From: Sulfurimonas sp.
GTDB lineage: Bacteria > Campylobacterota > Campylobacteria > Campylobacterales > Sulfurimonadaceae
Length of the DNA: 17,680 nt
Assembly (NCBI GenBank): GCA_021157665.1
Contig: JAGGWE010000092.1
Span: 1 to 17,680 of the forward strand
Reading direction: 5' to 3'
The first letter of the stretch is position 1. Each line of letters begins with the position of its first letter. The translations under genes were made by a program, and so were the position numbers. The notes beneath the pieces are model-generated. The model was not told the origin of the DNA and ran no database searches. It worked only from the letters and a program-made list of their open reading frames with translations. Below are positions 12,808 to 17,680 of this stretch, one piece after another.

Positions 12808-13839
12808 ATGAGTTTGGCAAAAAGAAAAAAGAACACTTCAAAAGTTGGTTCTAATATATTAAAATATATAGCATTTACTCTTGCTATTATTGCTTTAGTA
12901 TTGAGTAGTTTGGTTGGTGGATATTATTTAGGTTATGAAAATGCAAAAACTGAAATAACACAAAAAGAACAACTTAAAAAAGAGAAAAGATTAGCTCTTT
13001 TAAAAAAGATTGAACAAAAAAGTAAAAAATCAAATAATAATGTAAATAGCAGACTTAAAGATGTTTTGAAAAAAGAATCAAAAAAAGAGATTATTAAAGT
13101 AAAAGAGAATCTAGGTGCATCTCATGAATATGCTAGTGCCACTTTATCTAAACCACCAGCAAGAATAAAAAGAGAAACAAATAAAATAAGTTCAAAAAGA
13201 CCACGATTGGCAATTATTATAGATGATGTATCAGTTAAATCTCAAGTGAATGCTATAAAAAGTTTAGGTTTATCACTTACAATGTCTTTTTTACCACCAA
13301 GTAAGGCTCGTCCAAATTCAGCAAAATTAGCAGCTAAAGAGAGGTTTTATATGGTGCATTTACCTATGGAAGCTCTAAATTGTCATGCAGAAGAACCAAT
13401 GACTTTACATGTAAATGATTCTCAAAAAACTATCTTTAAAAGAGTTCAAGAACTTAAAAAACTTTTTCCAAAAGTAAAATATATTAATAATCATATGGGT
13501 AGTAAATTTACATCAAATGAAGTGGCCGTAAATAGATTAATTTCAGTTTTAAATACTAATAATATTAGTTTTATAGATAGCAGAACAACTGCACAAACTA
13601 AAGTTCCAAAAGTATTGAAAAATTTTGGTTTAAAATATGTTGGGCGAGATGTATTTTTGGATCATCGTATGGATAAAGCATATGTTAAAACTCAAATTAA
13701 AAGAGCGATTAGGATTGCAAAAGCCGAGGGGGTTGCTGTTGCTATTGGGCATCCACATGCCAATACTATTTTGGCACTTTATGAATCAAAAAAACTTTTT
13801 AAAGATATAGACTTAGTGTTAATAAATAAAATTTATTAG
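12808..13839 (+). CDS. Divergent polysaccharide deacetylase (YibQ-like), membrane-anchored
   Basis: The 343-residue protein has a basic N-terminus, one membrane segment at about residues 19-45 and a lysine-rich charged stretch to about 130 that looks coiled or disordered. A divergent polysaccharide deacetylase domain (YibQ family) follows. Domain signatures are PRLAIIIDDV at 132-141, HLPMEA, INNHMGSKF, FIDSRTTA and AIGHPHANTI. Asp139/Asp140 and the two His-containing motifs resemble the metal site of deacetylases. The substrate is not known; a cell-wall or glycan role in the periplasm is inference. AGGTGA abuts the ATG at 12808, so TTG at 12814 (start MAKRKKN), 6 bases from that site, may be the true start. 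The spacing to dprA is 11 bases, suggesting one operon. Confidence 0.88.
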   Translation: MSLAKRKKNTSKVGSNILKYIAFTLAIIALVLSSLVGGYYLGYENAKTEITQKEQLKKEKRLALLKKIEQKSKKSNNNVNSRLKDVLKKESKKEIIKVKENLGASHEYASATLSKPPARIKRETNKISSKRPRLAIIIDDVSVKSQVNAIKSLGLSLTMSFLPPSKARPNSAKLAAKERFYMVHLPMEALNCHAEEPMTLHVNDSQKTIFKRVQELKKLFPKVKYINNHMGSKFTSNEVAVNRLISVLNTNNISFIDSRTTAQTKVPKVLKNFGLKYVGRDVFLDHRMDKAYVKTQIKRAIRIAKAEGVAVAIGHPHANTILALYESKKLFKDIDLVLINKIY

Positions 13840-14932
13840 GATATATTAAGTTGTTGGAAAATATTAAAGAATTAGTATTTATGAATAAATATCCTAAAAA
13901 TATTTCCTCTAGTGGTAATCTTGAATTATTGCAAAAAACAAAAATTTCTATAGTTGGAACGCGAAAACCAACAAAATATTCCAGAGAATTTACACAAAAA
14001 TTATCTAGTGCATTATCTAAATCTGGAATTTGTATTGTTAGTGGTGGTGCAATGGGGATAGATGCTACTGCACATTTAGGAGCAGGGAGTTCAAATACAA
14101 TAGTGGTTTTGCCATGTGGAATTGATATAAAATACCCCTCTGTAAATAAAAATCTTTTAAGTGAGATAGAAAAAAATGGACTTTTACTTAGTCAGTTTGA
14201 GAGTGGATTTAAAGCTCGTCCTTGGAGTTTTGTAACAAGAAATGAACTTGTAGTTGCTCTTGGAGAAGTTTTAGTTGTTTGTGAAGCAGAGTTAAATAGT
14301 GGAAGTATGAGAAGTATAGAATATGCACTTAAGATGAAAAAAGATATTTTCGTTTTGCCACAAAGACTAGGGGAGAGTAGTGCTACAAATGAACTTTTAA
14401 ACTCTGGTAAGGCTAAGGCTATTTATAATATTGATGAGTTTGTATCAAGGTTTGCAGATAAATCTGAGATAATTTCACATGCCATAATAGATAAATTTTT
14501 AGAATATTGTAAAACTAATCCAACTTATAATGATGCTTTAGCAAAATTTCCAAGTAGAGTTTTTGAAGCTGAACTTAGTGGTGAGATAGAAGTTATAAAT
14601 GGCAAGATTTTAGTTGTTTAAACTTATAAAATAAGCATTGCATCACCGTAAGAGTAAAAACGGTACTTCTCTTTTATAGCTTCTGCATATAACTTTTGAG
14701 CATTTTCTAAACCTACAAAAGAAGCAACTAACATTAGTAGTGTTGATTTTGGTAAGTGAAAGTTAGTAAGCAGATGATTTACTCTTAATGGCTTGTTATT
14801 TGGGTGTAAGAAAAGATTTGCTTCACCTTTTGTGGCATGTGGATTTCTCGCATAAAATTCTATTGTTCTTGTTGATGTTGTTCCAACACTTAAAATCTCA
14901 ATATCTGAGTCAAGTAGTTCTTTGGCATGTGG
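13753..14932. repeat. Further copies of the 9-mer GGCATGTGG
   Basis: Exact copies are at 13753-13761 (minus orientation), 14834-14842 and 14924-14932 (plus). Near copies with one mismatch are at 14111-14119, 14475-14483 and 15010-15018. They lie in the deacetylase, dprA and queA genes. In queA the coding strand is the complement, so the same 9-mer is used in different codon contexts from those at 1010-1942. Confidence 0.6.
13851..14621 (+). CDS. dprA: DNA-processing protein DprA
   Basis: DprA binds incoming single-stranded DNA during natural transformation and loads RecA. The protein has 256 residues, short like others in Campylobacterota because it lacks the N-terminal SAM-like domain. The extended Rossmann fold is clear: ISIVGTRKPTKYS near 35, IVSGGAMGIDATAH near 63, VVLPCGIDIKYP near 87, FVTRNELVVALGEVLVVCEAELNSGSMRSIEYA and DIFVLPQ. 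The last 50 residues (IIDKFLEYCKTNPTYNDALAKFPS...GEIEVINGKILVV) look like the small winged-helix C-domain. The start is TTG at 13851; no ATG fits until residue 11. It ends 2 bases from the stop of convergent queA. Confidence 0.96.
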   Translation: MLENIKELVFMNKYPKNISSSGNLELLQKTKISIVGTRKPTKYSREFTQKLSSALSKSGICIVSGGAMGIDATAHLGAGSSNTIVVLPCGIDIKYPSVNKNLLSEIEKNGLLLSQFESGFKARPWSFVTRNELVVALGEVLVVCEAELNSGSMRSIEYALKMKKDIFVLPQRLGESSATNELLNSGKAKAIYNIDEFVSRFADKSEIISHAIIDKFLEYCKTNPTYNDALAKFPSRVFEAELSGEIEVINGKILVV

Positions 14933-15652
14933 AGATATATCATAATACTCAGAGTGCATAGGGTGGTCTGTAATTGTATCAGCTTCAACTGGTTTAAAAG
15001 TTCCACTTCCCACATGCAAGGTTACATAAGCATGTTTAAAATTATCGCAAACTCTTTTATGTTGTTCTGGAGTGAAATGAAGTGAAGCTGTCGGAGCAGC
15101 TACTGCACCCTCTTGTTTTGCAAATACACTTTGGTACTCACTCTCATCTTCAGAATTATCTTCTCTTTGGATATATGGGGGGAGTGGAACATGTCCGATT
15201 TTATCTATGATTGGTAGGATTTCTTCAAATCTTAGTTGATTCCCAGATGTCGAGAAGTTTACAACTCGACTTCCATCCTTATTTAACTCTTTTAAAGTAG
15301 CCACTAGATTTTCATCAAATAAAATCTCAGTACCAACTTTTACCTTACCTCTGATATAAACATTTACATCATAAGCATTTAAAGCTCTATTTATAAGTAA
15401 CTCGATTTTTCCACCACTTGGTTTATGCCCAAAAATTCTTGCTTTTATAACTTTTGTATCGTTAAAAATTAAAGCACAATTTTGTGGAATAAATTTTTCA
15501 AAATCACTAAAAATAGCATGTGTGATAGTATCTGTTTTTCTATCATAAACTAAAAGTTTTGCGCTATCTCTTGGTGAGGCAGGGTAGGCGGCTATAAGTT
15601 CAGACGGTAGTGTGAAATTATAGCTTTGAGTTAGAAGTTCTTTATTTGGCAT
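14624..15652 (-). CDS. queA: S-adenosylmethionine:tRNA ribosyltransferase-isomerase QueA
   Basis: QueA transfers and isomerises the ribose of S-adenosylmethionine onto 7-aminomethyl-7-deazaguanine in tRNA, making epoxyqueuosine. From the ATG at 15652 the protein is 342 residues, the usual length. Signatures are LPSELIAAYPASPRDSAKLLVYDR at the start, NDTKVIKARIFGHKPSGGKIELL, GAVAAPTASLHFTPE, LHVGSGTFKPVEADTI, SVGTTSTRTIE, and LLTNFHLPKSTLLMLVASFVG with RFYSYGDAMLIL at the end. A TTG at 15664 is open in frame, but the ATG one base after the tatC stop (TAG-T-ATG) is the better start and suggests translational coupling. It is the last gene of the hemW-tatB-tatC-queA run. No terminator hairpin is seen before convergent dprA. 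Confidence 0.97.
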   Translation of the reverse strand: MPNKELLTQSYNFTLPSELIAAYPASPRDSAKLLVYDRKTDTITHAIFSDFEKFIPQNCALIFNDTKVIKARIFGHKPSGGKIELLINRALNAYDVNVYIRGKVKVGTEILFDENLVATLKELNKDGSRVVNFSTSGNQLRFEEILPIIDKIGHVPLPPYIQREDNSEDESEYQSVFAKQEGAVAAPTASLHFTPEQHKRVCDNFKHAYVTLHVGSGTFKPVEADTITDHPMHSEYYDISPHAKELLDSDIEILSVGTTSTRTIEFYARNPHATKGEANLFLHPNNKPLRVNHLLTNFHLPKSTLLMLVASFVGLENAQKLYAEAIKEKYRFYSYGDAMLIL

Positions 15653-15653
15653 A

Positions 15654-16463
15654 CTACTTTTCAAGTTTATCTTTAGTTTTTACTACTATTTCTTCTTCAT
15701 CTTCGTCGTCTTCATCTTCCTCTAGTGGTGGAGCAGGGTTTACTATTTTAACAATCAAAATTGAAAAACCATAAAGGATAATTAGTGGACCAGCCATAAG
15801 AAGTTGAGTTAAAACATCCGGTGGGGTTAAAAGTGCTGCTACTACGAAAATGATAATAACTGCATATTTGAAAAAGGCAATCATTTGTCTGTCATCTATC
15901 ATCCCTAAAAGAGCGAGGAAATATGCAAAAATAGGAAGTTCAAAAGCTATACCAAATCCAAACAAAATTTTTGTAAAAAATCCAACATAATCTTCTATAT
16001 TTATGAGTGGTGTAAACTTGAAACTACCAAAGGTTATGAGAAAATCAAATCCAAAGGGGGTAACAACATAGTAGGCAAAAAGAACCCCAACTAAAAACAT
16101 AGTTGTTCCGCCTACTATAAATGGAATTATCATCTTTTTTTCATTTGCATAAAGACCTGGAGCAATAAACATCCAAATTTGAGAAAGAATAATAGGTAAT
16201 GAACCAACAATAGCTGCAAAAAATGAAACTTTTAAGGCTACGAAAAATGCTCCACCAACCTGACCAGTAGTAATCATTCCATCAGCAGCATGAAGTGATT
16301 TTTTACCAACTTCAATAAGTGCAGTATCAAGTGGTGCAACCATCCATGTAAGGATTGGTTCATGGAAGTAAAACATCACAAAAAACATAACTATTAGGCT
16401 TCCTATAGCGATTCCTAATCTTTTTCTTAACTCAACTAGGTGAGGTCTTAAATCATCAAACAT
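15654..16463 (-). CDS. tatC: Sec-independent protein translocase TatC
   Basis: TatC is the receptor for twin-arginine signal peptides and moves folded proteins across the inner membrane. The 269 residues show six membrane segments, with the conserved N-terminal HLVELRKRL at residues 8-16, the QIWMFIAPGLYANEKK loop near 115 and FGFGIAFELPIFAYFLALLG with its conserved Glu. The cytoplasmic tail is strongly acidic (LEEDEDDEDEEE) before a lysine-rich end. It overlaps tatB by 8 bases and is followed directly by queA. The superoxide reductase in this window is a likely substrate. No tatA is present here, so it must be elsewhere. Confidence 0.98.
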   Translation of the reverse strand: MFDDLRPHLVELRKRLGIAIGSLIVMFFVMFYFHEPILTWMVAPLDTALIEVGKKSLHAADGMITTGQVGGAFFVALKVSFFAAIVGSLPIILSQIWMFIAPGLYANEKKMIIPFIVGGTTMFLVGVLFAYYVVTPFGFDFLITFGSFKFTPLINIEDYVGFFTKILFGFGIAFELPIFAYFLALLGMIDDRQMIAFFKYAVIIIFVVAALLTPPDVLTQLLMAGPLIILYGFSILIVKIVNPAPPLEEDEDDEDEEEIVVKTKDKLEK

Positions 16464-16866
16464 CTATATTCTCTTCTTTGTCATTATCATTATTTTTTTT
16501 CTTCTTTTTAAAAGTTACTTTTTCCTCTTTTACTTGAGGTTTTTCTTCTGTTGGTTCCATATCAATATCACCAACCATATCATCAGCTAAAGATGTTAGG
16601 TTTGCACTGATTTTTGAAGTGTCCGTTACCTCTGAAAGTTTTTCTTTGGCATCTAAAAGTTCTTTTTTATAAGCTAGTGCTTCTTGTTTTATCTCACTTA
16701 CATTCATCTCTTGTTCTAAAGATTCTTTTACTGTTCCTATGGTTTTTTTAGCCTGTCTAAAAAATTTAGCAATATCTACCATAGCACTTGGTAGTTTATC
16801 TGGACCTAAAAAAAGTATAGCAATAACGGCGATAATAAGTATCTCTGTAAAACCCATTCCAAACAT
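16456..16866 (-). CDS. tatB: Sec-independent protein translocase TatB
   Basis: TatB works with TatC as the signal-peptide receptor of the twin-arginine export system. The 136 residues have one N-terminal membrane helix (FTEILIIAVIAILFLGPDKLPSAM) with the conserved Glu8 and the GP hinge, then an amphipathic helix (IAKFFRQAKKTIGTVKESLEQEM). A long charged tail ends in KKKKKNNDNDKEENIDV. The Glu and the length favour TatB over TatA, which is usually under 90 residues. Its stop overlaps the tatC start by 8 bases. AAAGG lies before its ATG; hemW ends 61 bases upstream. Confidence 0.96.
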   Translation of the reverse strand: MFGMGFTEILIIAVIAILFLGPDKLPSAMVDIAKFFRQAKKTIGTVKESLEQEMNVSEIKQEALAYKKELLDAKEKLSEVTDTSKISANLTSLADDMVGDIDMEPTEEKPQVKEEKVTFKKKKKNNDNDKEENIDV

Positions 16867-16927
16867 ATTTAACCTTTCAAAAATTATAATTTATAATATT
16901 AGGGAGTGATTTTATCTAAAAAAAACT

Positions 16928-17680
16928 TTAAGAAGATATAAATAGAGTAATCTCATCAGCTAAAAGATAATCAAAGTTATAAAATACCCCATTTTTGAAT
17001 TCAAGTTTTCTCTCATCAACTAAGATTTTTGCTCTTTTGTTTTCTTCATTATCTAAAATATTTTCATCAACTCCAACGATAGAACGAAATCCTAAAAATA
17101 TTTGCTCTATTTTTTTATCTTCTTTAGTTAATTTTTCAACTCTAATATCTAAAGGATTTTTTATATAAGCTTCAACATTTGGAGTTGGATAAAATCTATC
17201 TAAACCTAGTTTTCCAACTGCTCCAGAACCAAGCCCTATATAGTCTTTATACTCCCAGTATCCAAGATTATGTGAAGAGTGATATGAACCGAAATTACTA
17301 ATCTCATACTGTTCAAAGCCACACCCCAAGAGTACTTCCTCGCTATCGCTCACAGCGCATGCCTCTATTTCATTGAAAAGCCATGAAGTAAGTTCTAGTT
17401 TTTCATCAGACATTTGAGGTTTTGACTCAAAAGGTGTTCCCTCTTCGATAGTTAAAGCATAAGCACTTAGATGATTTATTGGGAGTGAAGTGGCAGTTTT
17501 AATATCGTGAAGTAAAAGCTCTTTGGTATCGCCAAGAGTTGCATAAATCAAATCAAGTGAGATATTTTTAAAGCCTATCTCTTTGGCATGTGTGATTGCA
17601 TCTATCGCATTTTGTGGAGAGTGTGCTCGATTTAGCAGTTTTAGTTTTTTCTCATCAAAACTTTGAACTCCAAAACTAAT
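16928..17680 (-). CDS. hemW: HemW-like radical-SAM haem chaperone (5' part beyond window edge)
   Basis: About 250 residues are visible; the frame stays open to the last base of the window, so the N-terminus with the radical-SAM CxxxCxxC is missing. What is seen fits HemW (formerly called coproporphyrinogen III oxidase-like or HemN-like): ISFGVQSFDEKKLKLLNRAHS at the window edge, ISLDLIYATLGDT, HLSAYALTIEEGTPF, YEISNFG with SHNLGYWEYKDYIGLGSGAVG, and a C-terminal winged-helix region. HemW inserts haem into respiratory enzymes rather than making protoporphyrin. The ATG at 17551 is internal, not the start. It is the first visible gene of a run with tatB, tatC and queA. Confidence 0.94.
   Translation of the reverse strand: MSFGVQSFDEKKLKLLNRAHSPQNAIDAITHAKEIGFKNISLDLIYATLGDTKELLLHDIKTATSLPINHLSAYALTIEEGTPFESKPQMSDEKLELTSWLFNEIEACAVSDSEEVLLGCGFEQYEISNFGSYHSSHNLGYWEYKDYIGLGSGAVGKLGLDRFYPTPNVEAYIKNPLDIRVEKLTKEDKKIEQIFLGFRSIVGVDENILDNEENKRAKILVDERKLEFKNGVFYNFDYLLADEITLFISS

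Noticed and set aside
15653..15664. TTG at 15664 as the queA start
   Set aside because: It would overlap tatC and has no ribosome binding site; the ATG at 15652 gives the standard 342 residues.
1..17680. A defence island, prophage or secondary-metabolite cluster
   Set aside because: Nearly all genes are housekeeping or stress genes with clear families; no integrase, phage, toxin-antitoxin or nuclease gene was found.

Overview
The window is AT-rich chromosomal DNA (roughly one third G+C by eye) that reads as a member of the Campylobacterota, closest in character to Sulfurimonas-like bacteria. The evidence is a CheB methylesterase without a receiver domain next to cheR, the rpsF-ssb-rpsR order, a short DprA, T-rich promoters with good -10 boxes but poor -35 boxes, and a periplasmic diheme peroxidase beside a Tat-exported superoxide reductase. 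The assignment to genus is inference.

Layout. 1-863 (minus): 5' part of rimO. 924-2455 (plus): a BaiN/HI0933-type flavoprotein and a small secreted protein of unknown function. 2496-4029 (plus): cheB and cheR, split by a 177-bp inverted-repeat element that looks like a MITE. 4049-4123 (minus): tRNA-Val(GAC). 4264-5847 (plus): pckA. 5987-8551 (minus): uvrB followed by a DedA/VTT-family membrane protein. 8635-9454 (plus): remains of a membrane-anchored GGDEF-EAL protein with most of both catalytic domains deleted. 9489-10955 (minus): diheme cytochrome c peroxidase then superoxide reductase. 11173-12543 (minus): rpsF-ssb-rpsR. 12808-14621 (plus): a divergent polysaccharide deacetylase (YibQ-like) then dprA. 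14624-17680 (minus): hemW (cut by the window edge), tatB, tatC, queA.

How the genes relate. cheB and cheR set receptor methylation for chemotaxis. The reductase turns superoxide into peroxide and the adjacent peroxidase can remove it, probably both in the periplasm. The reductase has a twin-arginine signal, and tatB/tatC of the export system lie further along. No intact mobile-element gene, CRISPR array or defence system was found.

The most interesting signals are: (1) the TA-flanked inverted-repeat element between cheB and cheR, whose removal restores an overlapping TAATG stop/start and whose right end now supplies the cheR ribosome binding site; (2) an over-represented 9-mer, GGCATGTGG, six exact copies in the window, resembling a DNA-uptake or Chi-type genomic signal; (3) a 15-bp palindrome carrying two opposed -10 boxes between rimO and the flavoprotein gene, with apparently leaderless starts there and at uvrB; (4) the collapsed GGDEF-EAL gene; and (5) two mutually exclusive hairpins in the rpsF leader.
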